From: a virus
Reading direction: 5' to 3' (one strand)
IMG/VR virus record: IMGVR_UViG_3300010368_000012
Location: 1-63,866 of that record
Length of the DNA: 63,866 nt
Position 1 is the stretch's first letter, and each line of letters begins with the position of its first letter. The notes under the pieces were generated by a model. That model was given only the letters and a program-made list of their open reading frames with translations. It did not search any database and was not told the origin of the DNA. This document shows, piece by piece, positions 41,278 through 49,778 of the stretch. Both the position numbers and the translations under genes were made by a program.

Positions 41278-42038
41278 CAGTCACCCCATTTAGGATATTT
41301 AGAGGCAGCTTCTTTAAACCCTTCAGGTGGTTCCATGTCTAATGAAAACACATGGTTGTATATCGTGTATTCTCCTAGTTCCTTGCCATCCAAATACCAT
41401 GCAAGGCCATCCGGTTTACCGCTTTCATCATAATCAATATGGGCTGGTCCAGTTGTTCTATGAAGGTGACTATTGTTATAATAAGCTGTTCTTCTAATAT
41501 TACCGTTCTCCCAGTATGTTTCTAAAGCAGGGCCATCTTCTCTATGTAAAAAGCCACCGTGGCCAACTGGTCCAAGTTTTGCATATCTGTTTAATACTTT
41601 ACCATTTCTTTGATACTCAATCATTGAATACCATTTTTCCTGTGGTTTATATTCTCCCAAAATCATCCAAGTTTGTTCTCTTATTTGTGAACGATCATTA
41701 TCAAACCATGATGTGAAAGCGGGTCCGTTTTCTCTATGGGTTTGATAATGATTACTCCAACGTTCACAATGCGCATTAGGGGTTGTTCCTATTTGTGCAG
41801 GGCCATCTTCTCTATGAAGTTCTCCGTTTTGCATATAAGTTATTACTTCGCCGCCCATAGTACGTTTTTCTATTTTGGCAGGCCCGTTATCATTATGGCG
41901 AATACCATGAATATACCAACTGATTTCATTTTTTGTTATAATAGCTGGACCATCGGGATTATGATAATCTTCGTTCTCATCAAACCAATATTCTTTGAAG
42001 CCGCGATACTTCCATTCTGCGATATCTTTAAGCTTCAT
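41277..42038 (-). CDS. MORN-like repeat protein with leader, 253 aa
   Basis: Leader MKLKDIAEWKYRG with I-A-E, then about seven degenerate repeat units such as NGELHREDGPAQI and NSHLHRTTGPAHI, with Trp/Tyr in place of the hairpin tip. The C-terminal 50 residues (GKELGEYTIYNHVFSLDME) are not repeats and may be a cap. It could be packaged and act by protein binding. The start lies in the preceding GGHYEA-encoding segment, overlapping by 11 bases. Confidence 0.7.
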   Translation of the reverse strand: MKLKDIAEWKYRGFKEYWFDENEDYHNPDGPAIITKNEISWYIHGIRHNDNGPAKIEKRTMGGEVITYMQNGELHREDGPAQIGTTPNAHCERWSNHYQTHRENGPAFTSWFDNDRSQIREQTWMILGEYKPQEKWYSMIEYQRNGKVLNRYAKLGPVGHGGFLHREDGPALETYWENGNIRRTAYYNNSHLHRTTGPAHIDYDESGKPDGLAWYLDGKELGEYTIYNHVFSLDMEPPEGFKEAASKYPKWGD

Positions 42039-42636
42039 AATGACCACCCATGTCTAACCATTCTTGTGGCGGTGTATCATTAACGCCAAAATTGCGACCA
42101 CGCCAATACCAAATAAAATTACCATCATGCCAAATAATAGCAGGCCCATCTTCTCTATGAAGTTGTCCGTTATACCACCATTCTTTAGTACCATTAGATT
42201 TAATATAAGCAGGTCCACCTACACGATTTAGTTCCCCATGATTATACCAAGCTTTAGTACCATCCTTCCAAGACAATGCAGGACCACCTTGTCTATGGCG
42301 TAATCCTTCATAGAACCATTCTTCACCGCCATCACTCCATATGATTGCAGGCCCATCTGTACGATGCTTTTGATCTTTGATAAACCACTCTTGGGTTCCA
42401 TCATAATCAATGCGTGCTGGACCATCTTCACGATGTTTTTTATTACGGTGATACCACACCTTAGTGCCGTCAGCTTCTATACGAGCGGGTCCATCATCTC
42501 TATGACGCCAACCATTATAATACCAATCTTCAGAACCATCAGCCATAATCACGGCAGGACCATCTGTACGATGCTTCTTACCAATCTTGTTATAATAATA
42601 GATGTTGAATCGTTGAACGACTTCGGTAAGCTTCAT
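42028..42636 (-). CDS. MORN-like repeat protein, 202 aa
   Basis: About seven regular 23-residue repeats of the form HR-x-DGPA-x-I-x-x-DG-x-x-x-WY-x-x-G (GKKHRTDGPAVI, GWRHRDDGPARI, NKKHREDGPARI and so on). It begins MKLTEVVQRFNIYYY with no (L/I)-x-E site and ends NDTPPQEWLDMGGHYEA, the shared C-terminal signature. Regularity suggests a single beta solenoid-like sheet. Confidence 0.8.
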   Translation of the reverse strand: MKLTEVVQRFNIYYYNKIGKKHRTDGPAVIMADGSEDWYYNGWRHRDDGPARIEADGTKVWYHRNKKHREDGPARIDYDGTQEWFIKDQKHRTDGPAIIWSDGGEEWFYEGLRHRQGGPALSWKDGTKAWYNHGELNRVGGPAYIKSNGTKEWWYNGQLHREDGPAIIWHDGNFIWYWRGRNFGVNDTPPQEWLDMGGHYEA

Positions 42637-43070
42637 CCCATGCCGTCCGCTTCTAATTTATCCAATAGATCATGTAATCTTTGTTTGTCTGCTTTAATAA
42701 CTTCTCTAAAATGGTTCTTAAGGTATTTGATAATTCTGGGGGTCATATATCCATTCTTATCAAGAGCATCTATAGCATCATCCATTACTTCAACGCGTTG
42801 TGGATCACGTACATGTTTTTTATAATCAGTAATTTGACCCCATTTCTTTTTATGATATCTGTACAAAGCCGCCGTAAATGAGAACATCACCGCGCCCAAA
42901 TCCCTTGATGGTATCATATCATATGCTATCAAACCACCATCAATATAATAAGCACTAGTATTGTTGCCATGATGTATAGCGGCAGGACCATCTAAACGAT
43001 GCTTCTCGCCTTCTTTGTTAAACCATATTTCACTTATGAATCTTCGGTCCATTACTTCTTTAAGTTTCAT
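42633..43070 (-). CDS. MORN-like repeat family member with helical domain, 145 aa
   Basis: Starts MKLKEVMDRRFISEIWF. Residues 15-50 hold one repeat (EGEKHRLDGPAAI); residues 60-145 are helical and charged, possibly a different function fused to the repeat. The start overlaps the previous gene's GGHYET segment by 11 bases. No domain recognised in the helical part. Confidence 0.65.
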   Translation of the reverse strand: MKLKEVMDRRFISEIWFNKEGEKHRLDGPAAIHHGNNTSAYYIDGGLIAYDMIPSRDLGAVMFSFTAALYRYHKKKWGQITDYKKHVRDPQRVEVMDDAIDALDKNGYMTPRIIKYLKNHFREVIKADKQRLHDLLDKLEADGMG

Positions 43071-43902
43071 AATGACCACCTGCATCTAACCATTCTTGGG
43101 ACGGCGTGTCTGATGGTCCTGTAATTTTGTCATCAATACCCCAAAACTTTAATACAGTGCGGTGTACTTTGATGACCAAACACGGTCCATCTAATCGACT
43201 AATCATACGACCTTGTACCCATACGGATAAACTTTCTTCTTTATCCGTTCCAGCTAGACTCGTTCTATCAATAATAATCGATGGTAGATTATTACCACGA
43301 CGCGGTGAATAAGACCCGACTACGGCTTCATCCTTCCATACTCGTGTTCGATATGATGAATAAGGTTGGCGATATGGTGAGTACTCATTTAAATATCGTG
43401 ATAGATTCATTTGCTTCAATCTCGTGGAAATCAGACCGGTCAACGTGGAAACACTATCATTGAAACTTAGTCCATTATCCCTATATATAACAGGCGTGAT
43501 AGAGTCACCGTTCTCTCGTCGGTTCAATACCATTTTACCCGTCTTTGTTTCCCGCCATATTTCTTTATTACCTTCTGGGTTACCTACAATTTCACCATTC
43601 ATAAACCATGTCTCTTTATCAATAAGTTTTCTAGGTAGACCATAATTAGAAATAGTGGCGCGGTGTATACTTGCTGGCCCCTCGATCACGTCACGGTGCA
43701 GTTGACCATGGTCCATCCATGTTGTGACATGCTTGGTTATAATAGCAGGACCATCAGAACGATGTTCTTCACCATCCTTATCAAAATATGTTATTTCTTT
43801 TATTGGGCGACCATCAGACATAGTTCCGCGTTCTTTCTGATAATAAGCGAACTCTTTATCAGCATCTTCTTTGGTGTAAGGTTTTAAATTACTAAGCTTC
43901 AT
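43060..43902 (-). CDS. MORN-like repeat protein, 280 aa
   Basis: Starts MKLSNLKPYTKEDADKE. One clear repeat follows (GEEHRSDGPAII), then looser copies (GQLHRDVIEGPASI, ISRLDGPCLVI) around an Arg- and Ser-rich middle. It ends SDTPSQEWLDAGGHYET. The middle region resembles no known fold by eye. Confidence 0.65.
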   Translation of the reverse strand: MKLSNLKPYTKEDADKEFAYYQKERGTMSDGRPIKEITYFDKDGEEHRSDGPAIITKHVTTWMDHGQLHRDVIEGPASIHRATISNYGLPRKLIDKETWFMNGEIVGNPEGNKEIWRETKTGKMVLNRRENGDSITPVIYRDNGLSFNDSVSTLTGLISTRLKQMNLSRYLNEYSPYRQPYSSYRTRVWKDEAVVGSYSPRRGNNLPSIIIDRTSLAGTDKEESLSVWVQGRMISRLDGPCLVIKVHRTVLKFWGIDDKITGPSDTPSQEWLDAGGHYET

Positions 43903-44990
43903 CTATCTTCCCCAAACCATTCTTCAATATGTTTTTTCAACTTGGCACGATGTTCTTCATTATCATAACCAAGTTTGATCAGATTGTTTAATACATCCAT
44001 CACCTGTTGCTTGTTATATGGATGATAACGATCATGTGTTAGCCGCCACAAAAAATCGAGAGGTATTTTATTATTGGACATATCATTAAAATGATACTGA
44101 CCACCAAACTCACAAAAATACCCATTAACATACCATTGCGCCGTATATGATCCGAACCGTTTGTGTTCTATTACTGCTGGTCCATCCAATCGATGTTCTT
44201 CATCATTCGCATTATACCAACGATAATTGACAAATTGTCCTTCATCATTCTTTGCTTCTGATAAAGCAGCTTGTCTTTTCTCTAGTCTCTTAACATCTGC
44301 ATCACTTCGGTTAGTATTCTCGTGATCCAATGGATCAACATGATACACATCAACTATATTCAATTTGTTCAATGATTTGCTTAATACCAAATAACAGGTT
44401 TTATCAACAGCATTCTTTGCTTCTGATCCCCAACTGTTTTCGTAAATGAAACCATCATATTTAAATTCACTGAATAGTTCACCAGACGCAAACATCTTTT
44501 TAATATTAGAACGAGATACACCTTTTAGTTCCGGTAATAGATCATACAGAATGCCAGCTTTTTTAAGATGACGAAACAACTCTTGATAAGACCATTCAAC
44601 AATGTCAGATACTTTCAGTAATGGTCTTAGATCAAGGAAATGTAATCCGTTCGCATTAACCGCATAAAGATATGAATATTTGGTTTCACGTTTTGGACTG
44701 ATCATGTCTAATAGAAAACCACCAACCCCATCACGTTTTACTCTTTGATGCGTACCATCATGAAGATGCGAACCCCAATCAGATGATGATCCAATTGCTG
44801 TAAACCATGAAGCCAACGCGGCGTCTGATGCAAAATGAATTCCCAAGTTCTGAGAAGCTACAGATGATTTGAACGAAGTGAACTTATTGCGTGATCCATG
44901 GAAAAGCATACCCCTATGAGATGACGCCCACGCCTTGACTTCTTCTAATGGCTTTTCGTAAAGATGTTCGAATAGATTATTAAGCCTCAT
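43899..44990 (-). CDS. ADP-ribosyltransferase-like protein with leader and MORN-like repeat, 363 aa
   Basis: Leader MRLNNLFEHLYEK has L-F-E. Residues 28-60 (GMLFHGSRNKFTSFKS, then LGIHFASDAALASWF) match the HGS...GIHF pattern of ADP-ribosyltransferase folds, and FKYDGFIYEN near residue 200 fits the second core motif. The C-terminal 100 residues hold one repeat (DEEHRLDGPAVI). T4 packages ADP-ribosyltransferase Alt with a leader of this kind. I infer a packaged transferase that modifies host proteins early; the match is by eye and the catalytic Glu is not certain. Confidence 0.7.
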   Translation of the reverse strand: MRLNNLFEHLYEKPLEEVKAWASSHRGMLFHGSRNKFTSFKSSVASQNLGIHFASDAALASWFTAIGSSSDWGSHLHDGTHQRVKRDGVGGFLLDMISPKRETKYSYLYAVNANGLHFLDLRPLLKVSDIVEWSYQELFRHLKKAGILYDLLPELKGVSRSNIKKMFASGELFSEFKYDGFIYENSWGSEAKNAVDKTCYLVLSKSLNKLNIVDVYHVDPLDHENTNRSDADVKRLEKRQAALSEAKNDEGQFVNYRWYNANDEEHRLDGPAVIEHKRFGSYTAQWYVNGYFCEFGGQYHFNDMSNNKIPLDFLWRLTHDRYHPYNKQQVMDVLNNLIKLGYDNEEHRAKLKKHIEEWFGEDR

Positions 44991-45726
44991 AGTGACCACC
45001 TGCATCAAACCATTCTTGTGGCGGCGTGGCTTTGTCACCATAACAATGATATCTAAGCCACCATTCTACAGTGCCATCAGCTCTTACAGTAGCAGGACCA
45101 TCTTCTCTGTGCATCTGACCATGTTTAAACCAATATTGATTACCATCAGCTCTTACAGTAGCAGGACCATCTTCTCTGTGCATCTGATCATGTTTAAACC
45201 AATATTGATTACCATCGGAACTGATAACCGCTGGACCATCATCCCTATGATAACTCCCATTTTGATACCAAGCTTTAAACCCATCATATCTTATGATAGC
45301 TGGTCCATCATCTCTATGATGATTACCCTTACGCCACCATTCCTTAGTTCCATTGGCTTCTATAACAGCTGGTCCATCTTTTCTATCGCGCTGACCTTTT
45401 GTAAACCATTCCTTGGAACCATCTGGTTTTGTAATGGCAGGACCATTTTCTCTATGACGTATGTTTTCAAAATACCACTGTTCCGAACCATCAGCGCCTA
45501 TGAGGGCGGGTCCATCTATTCGATGCAGTCGGCCATGTTGATACCAACCATCACCACCACGTGTACCTGTGGTGGCAGGACCATCATCCCTATGAAGATC
45601 ACCATGAATATACCAAGCTTTATATCCAGTAGCGTCTACAACAGCCGGGCCATCAGATCGGTGACCACGATCTTTCTCATCATAATAATAGATGTTGAAT
45701 CGTTGAACGACTTCTTTAAGCTTCAT
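44980..45726 (-). CDS. MORN-like repeat protein, 248 aa
   Basis: Nine regular repeats (for example DRGHRSDGPAVV, GDLHRDDGPATT, GQMHREDGPATV) between MKLKEVVQRFNIYYY and the shared C-terminus PPQEWFDAGGHYEA. Two adjacent repeats are almost identical in DNA (45074-45211), so this gene is still expanding or contracting. It is closely related to the 202-aa protein at 42028 (same leader). Confidence 0.8.
   Translation of the reverse strand: MKLKEVVQRFNIYYYDEKDRGHRSDGPAVVDATGYKAWYIHGDLHRDDGPATTGTRGGDGWYQHGRLHRIDGPALIGADGSEQWYFENIRHRENGPAITKPDGSKEWFTKGQRDRKDGPAVIEANGTKEWWRKGNHHRDDGPAIIRYDGFKAWYQNGSYHRDDGPAVISSDGNQYWFKHDQMHREDGPATVRADGNQYWFKHGQMHREDGPATVRADGTVEWWLRYHCYGDKATPPQEWFDAGGHYEA
45074..45211 (-). 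repeat. Two near-identical 69-bp tandem repeats
   Basis: Copies 45074-45142 and 45143-45211 differ at about one base (gacc versus gatc) and encode one 23-residue unit each. A third, more diverged copy begins at 45212. The unit length fits one MORN-like repeat. Confidence 0.9.
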
Positions 45727-46103
45727 GGCTCTTCCCTCACGGTTTTGCCATCAATACCAGTAGGATGTTGTGCGAAGTGTGACCATAGTGCTGGCAACCA
45801 TCCACCCGGCATCACACCAGCGGCAACAGTAGCTCTAAAACCATAACCCGGTCCTAAACACCATTGTGATCTTCCGTCATCACTTTTATCTATCTGTGCC
45901 GGTCCATCATAGCGGTGATAATGTGCTTGCCATAACCATGCTTCGAAATCCTTACGGATAACCGCAGGCCCATTGGGATTATGATGAAGACCATGGTCAA
46001 ACCATTCTTGGTCACCATTCGCCGAAATTTCGGCTGGTCCATCAGAACGATGCTGCTCGCCATCAGGGTCATAATAATAGATGCTATACTTTTGGTTCAT
46101 CAT
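45723..46103 (-). CDS. Truncated MORN-like plus W-H-F domain paralogue, 126 aa
   Basis: Three repeats (GEQHRSDGPAEI, HHNPNGPAVI, HYHRYDGPAQI) are followed by WLPALWSHFAQHPTGIDGK and then a stop. In the three following paralogues this Trp/His/Phe motif begins a helical domain of 70-100 residues. Here the domain is missing, so the gene is a truncated copy that may still be expressed. It overlaps the next gene by four bases. Confidence 0.65.
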   Translation of the reverse strand: MMNQKYSIYYYDPDGEQHRSDGPAEISANGDQEWFDHGLHHNPNGPAVIRKDFEAWLWQAHYHRYDGPAQIDKSDDGRSQWCLGPGYGFRATVAAGVMPGGWLPALWSHFAQHPTGIDGKTVREEP

Positions 46104-47119
46104 AATCTCCCAACAAACATAATATCAATTTTATTGATATTATGTTGTTGATTATCTTCGTCACCATAACCAAGATAAGCCAAATGATGTAATTGTTCTA
46201 ATACTTCTGCATGAGTATATGAATTCATTTTGAGTCTTCTGAAAAACGAACTCGGTACATTAGGTTTTGTCGTACCGGTGCTATGATCCAATCCACAAAA
46301 AGTATCACCAACCCACCACTGACATTCATATTTATTGGGTGTGACCATATGTATTTTAGCCGGTCCACCTATACGATGTACTTCACCATGTTGATTAAAG
46401 TATATAATACGGTGTTTAGCCCCATTGATTACCAATCCATCCAAATCAGTTTTAGCAGATTCATTAATAGGTTCTTTATAATGAATTGCCGCATCATAGA
46501 ACGCATCCACAACGCGCCAGAGTTCACCGGATAACATTGACTTTAGTTCTTCATCTTTATCCATGATCTTCCAAACAGCACGCGCCTTATCAGCCATACT
46601 TTGATCAATGTAATCTTTATCGGTTAATGATGTTAAGGCGCTATCCCGTGTAGTTACACCATCAATACCAATAGCATCAGGACCACCAAGTTTATTGAAG
46701 TGGAACCATAGAAGCGGTAACCATCTTCGTGGTAGATCGCCCGGATAATCAAATATTGGAGGGAAACCATGGATCGCCCAATTGTTTTCTTGATATGGCC
46801 CATCATAGCGATGTCGTTTAGCATCAAACCAATACTCTTCGGTCTGAGTTTCATGATCAATCTTTGCCGGTTTATTACCGTCACGATGTAGATGGCCGCC
46901 TAGATAATAAGCTTCCTGTGCAACATGGCCAGACGAATCATATTCAATGGTCGCAGGCTTATCACCGATGCGATGAACAACACCATGAACATAATAGGAT
47001 TCAAATATTTTCTTACCAGTGTGAGAACTATATAGAACGAAAGCCGGTCCACCTATACGATGCCGCTCATCATTCTTATTGAAATAAATTTCGCGAATAC
47101 CGTTATCATTCAATTCCAT
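46100..47119 (-). CDS. MORN-like repeat protein with helical insertion, 339 aa
   Basis: N-terminal repeats (DERHRIGGPAFV, GVVHRIGDKPATI, HLHRDGNKPAKI, KRHRYDGPYQE), then WLPLLWFHFNKLGG...GIDGVTTRDSAL, a helical domain up to residue 220, and C-terminal repeats (GEVHRIGGPAKI). A partner of the same design as the two genes upstream. Function unknown. Confidence 0.7.
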   Translation of the reverse strand: MELNDNGIREIYFNKNDERHRIGGPAFVLYSSHTGKKIFESYYVHGVVHRIGDKPATIEYDSSGHVAQEAYYLGGHLHRDGNKPAKIDHETQTEEYWFDAKRHRYDGPYQENNWAIHGFPPIFDYPGDLPRRWLPLLWFHFNKLGGPDAIGIDGVTTRDSALTSLTDKDYIDQSMADKARAVWKIMDKDEELKSMLSGELWRVVDAFYDAAIHYKEPINESAKTDLDGLVINGAKHRIIYFNQHGEVHRIGGPAKIHMVTPNKYECQWWVGDTFCGLDHSTGTTKPNVPSSFFRRLKMNSYTHAEVLEQLHHLAYLGYGDEDNQQHNINKIDIMFVGRL

Positions 47120-47123
47120 GGAT

Positions 47124-47717
47124 TTATTTATCCGTGGAACCTCTTAATCCTGATAATCTACCAGCACCCAACTTGATCATTGCGTCTACATACATGGTTT
47201 TAACCCAATTGGTTGAAATATCATTGTCCATTTCAAAGTATTCATCCATAAATTCCCAAGCACTATGCACATTGTCTTTGTTTAATTTGGGCAAATAGTT
47301 CTTATCCATCAGGACGGTTAAACAAGACTCTCGCGTAGTTACCTTATCAACCCCGATGCCATTATTATTGTGAAAATGAGTCCATATGAATGCTGGCCAT
47401 AAGGTTGGTGCTTTGTCTTCTGAGGAAGATTGCTCTGCGGGTCCAACATCGTGTAATGACCAAAAAACAAACGTCTCATTATTATTGGTTCGCATTATTG
47501 CAGGTCCATCATAACGATGATATTGACTTAACCACATATAGAAATATCCATCCTTGGTCAGTATAGCCGGTCCATCTTCTCTATGAGTAGCACCCTGCTT
47601 ATAATATTGTTCACGAACTATTTCACCATTGGTATCATACCAAATAGAAGCAGGCTTGCCGGTTCGGTGTTCTTCACCATGTTTATTAAAGTAATGTTCA
47701 GAATAGGCTATAGTCAT
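47124..47717 (-). CDS. MORN-like repeat plus helical domain protein, 197 aa
   Basis: Repeats GEEHRTGKPASI, ATHREDGPAIL and QYHRYDGPAIM are followed by FIWTHFHNNNGIGVDKVTT and a helical domain. Same architecture as its neighbours at 46100 and 47714. The stop of the upstream gene overlaps its start by four bases. Confidence 0.7.
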   Translation of the reverse strand: MTIAYSEHYFNKHGEEHRTGKPASIWYDTNGEIVREQYYKQGATHREDGPAILTKDGYFYMWLSQYHRYDGPAIMRTNNNETFVFWSLHDVGPAEQSSSEDKAPTLWPAFIWTHFHNNNGIGVDKVTTRESCLTVLMDKNYLPKLNKDNVHSAWEFMDEYFEMDNDISTNWVKTMYVDAMIKLGAGRLSGLRGSTDK

Positions 47718-48292
47718 AATGTATCTGATACTCCTAAATCACGTTTGGTGTTAATATAAGCAGTATCAACTATTAATGCTTCTACATATTCGCGTGATGC
47801 AAACATTGAATCCAACGTATCCCAAACTTCATATATCGGATGTACTTCTTCTTCAGTATAATAGCCCTTCTTGATCAATGCAGCTAAACAAGTTTCACGG
47901 GTCATCTTACCATCAACCCCAATATCATTCATGTTATGGAAATGAGTCCATACCACTGCTAACCAATTGATAGGTGGTTTTTTAATTCTTGAAGATATAC
48001 GAAAATACGCAATATCATACAATGTCCAAAAAGTTTGGTGACCACTGGGTGTTGAATTATATGGACCATCATAACGATGACGCTGACCTAACCAATAATA
48101 ATAAGTTACGTCATCACTATCAAGTATCCCAGTTTCAATTACAGCTGGTCCATCGGTTCGGTGAAGTATACCGTCCTTGTGGTAAACTCGTTCAATTATA
48201 TCGTCATTCTTGTCATATACAATTTTGGCAGGACCATCACTACGATGTTTCCTGCCTTCTTTGTTGAAATATTGGACCGTATAACCAAGCAT
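47714..48292 (-). CDS. MORN-like repeat plus helical domain protein, 192 aa
   Basis: Repeats GRKHRSDGPAKI, GILHRTDGPAVI and QRHRYDGPYNS precede VVWTHFHNMNDIGVDGKMT and a helical domain. It shares this with the gene at 47124. Its upstream DNA holds TATAAATA on the minus strand (near 48306-48299). First gene of the repeat cassette. Confidence 0.7.
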   Translation of the reverse strand: MLGYTVQYFNKEGRKHRSDGPAKIVYDKNDDIIERVYHKDGILHRTDGPAVIETGILDSDDVTYYYWLGQRHRYDGPYNSTPSGHQTFWTLYDIAYFRISSRIKKPPINWLAVVWTHFHNMNDIGVDGKMTRETCLAALIKKGYYTEEEVHPIYEVWDTLDSMFASREYVEALIVDTAYINTKRDLGVSDTL

Positions 48293-48299
48293 CGGTTAT

Positions 48300-48638
48300 T
48301 TATAGGTTATGTAATTTCCGTTTGGCCACATTGATACAATCGATCACCTTGTCCAAAGATGCTTGCGGCGACCCATGAACCGGATAAGCTTCAACAAAGC
48401 GCGTGAGTAGGCTCTGTGCGTCTGCAATGATGTCTTCAACGGACTTCTCGTTCTTGATTACACGTTCAATCCAGAGTTCACGAGAGTCTTCGAACATTGG
48501 AGAGTTCCATGTCTGCCAATTGACAGCAGAATCATCAAAAGCTTTGGCGACAAAATAGCCTAACTGTTTCTCAACACCATTGACTTTAATCATGCTCGGC
48601 CATCTATCAGAACCGATTAATACAATATTGTCTTTCAT
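48300..48638 (-). CDS. Hypothetical protein, 112 aa
   Basis: The ATG at 48638 has TTTGGAGATGATC upstream. N-terminal strand pattern (MKDNIVLIGSDRWPSMIKVN), helical C-terminus. It is not a member of the neighbouring array (no leader). It separates the repeat cassette from the array. Confidence 0.6.
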   Translation of the reverse strand: MKDNIVLIGSDRWPSMIKVNGVEKQLGYFVAKAFDDSAVNWQTWNSPMFEDSRELWIERVIKNEKSVEDIIADAQSLLTRFVEAYPVHGSPQASLDKVIDCINVAKRKLHNL

Positions 48639-48663
48639 GATCATCTCCAAAGCTATCAGGTAA

Positions 48664-49068
48664 TTATACCGTAGCTTGGTAATGTTTCAGATGAAAGGCT
48701 TTTATAATAGGTGAAAGTTTTTTCTCAAAGTTGTCATAATATTCATCAGACTTTCTTTTTGAAACGAAAAAACAAATCGAATAATAACAATTATCTAACA
48801 CTTCGACATATATCCAATAATTATTTGATGGAAAATTTGGACCGGTCGTAGAAAACCAAGAAAACGAATCGTCGCGTTTATGAAATGCTACATTCTTCAT
48901 TATCTCATTTGGAAGCATATAATGTGGACCGACATCGGTTTGTGCTAGAGAGTGATCATACCATCTATCTACATTGGCCGAGTGCACTTCTTTGTATAGT
49001 TTATCACTCAGCTCTGCATAACGGACATTAAGGGATTGATAGTGTTGATCACAGATAGAACTAAGCAT
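48664..49068 (-). CDS. Array protein, 134 aa
   Basis: Leader MLSSICDQHYQ; start chosen at 49068 because it gives the shared leader and an 8-base overlap with the upstream stop. Shared layout: N-terminal leader helix, variable middle, a strand with Tyr/Ile pattern (YWIYVEVLD), and a C-terminal helix. Last array member in the direction of transcription. Confidence 0.7.
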   Translation of the reverse strand: MLSSICDQHYQSLNVRYAELSDKLYKEVHSANVDRWYDHSLAQTDVGPHYMLPNEIMKNVAFHKRDDSFSWFSTTGPNFPSNNYWIYVEVLDNCYYSICFFVSKRKSDEYYDNFEKKLSPIIKAFHLKHYQATV

Positions 49069-49366
49069 CAATCTGTCCTTTATACTTTCTCCGTACTCTG
49101 TCAATTATCTTGGATATTGGTGCTCTCAATTTATTATCAACACCCTCTTGTGATATAATTGCAAACAATATATTGTCTCTCAAGATTAATAATGGTTGCC
49201 TATAGATGCACATTACCGAAAACTTAGATACGACCTTGCTATTATACATAACCATACGGGTTATACTACGATCTACATCCACTAACGAATTCTCAATTTC
49301 ATCAGTCATGTTAAGGTGAATCTGTTCTATTTTGGTTTGGTGTTCCGCAATCATTTGATCAATCAT
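49061..49366 (-). CDS. Array protein, 101 aa
   Basis: Leader MIDQMIAEHQT; start at 49366 overlaps the upstream stop by 8 bases (ATGATTGA). It is one of the shortest members and lacks the Gly-x-Tyr hairpin, which may have been lost. Ends in a basic helix RVRRKYKGQIDA. Confidence 0.7.
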   Translation of the reverse strand: MIDQMIAEHQTKIEQIHLNMTDEIENSLVDVDRSITRMVMYNSKVVSKFSVMCIYRQPLLILRDNILFAIISQEGVDNKLRAPISKIIDRVRRKYKGQIDA

Positions 49367-49778
49367 CTTGGCCTCGCGTATCGTAAAAGCGTTTGTGAGC
49401 CTCATCAACTATTGTAATAAGGGTTTGGGCCAGTCGATCATATCGATCATACTTTGATCCACCAAGGTCATTATTGACCGGGTTACCATATCGAATAATA
49501 TAAATAAGATGATCCCGTTTGGCAACGAACCACCAATCAATTCCATTTCTATCATTGGTGGTTAACCAGTTTTCACGATTGCCATCCGCATGTAGATCAA
49601 TAATAGGAGGAACAACCCACCAGTCTGGTATCTCATCATGCGCAAGAAGGCCAATTTCAGGTGCAAACCTATAGACAGTATCTGGCATACTAGGTACATG
49701 CGTTTTTACAAATTGAACCCACTTGGATATGTGATAAGCAATTTGATCATCATGATCTTGTAACATAGCATCAATCAT
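49359..49778 (-). CDS. Array protein, 139 aa
   Basis: Leader MIDAMLQDHDDQ; 8-base overlap with the upstream stop. A middle strand WWFVAKRDHLIYIIRYG and a C-terminal helix (DEAHKRFYDTRGQDD) follow the family pattern. Function unknown. Confidence 0.75.
   Translation of the reverse strand: MIDAMLQDHDDQIAYHISKWVQFVKTHVPSMPDTVYRFAPEIGLLAHDEIPDWWVVPPIIDLHADGNRENWLTTNDRNGIDWWFVAKRDHLIYIIRYGNPVNNDLGGSKYDRYDRLAQTLITIVDEAHKRFYDTRGQDD

Noticed and set aside
44992-45846. Long plus-strand frame of 284 codons rich in Ile, Ser and Thr
   Set aside because: It is a shadow of the DGPA repeat gene on the minus strand; repeats lack stops in the opposite frame.
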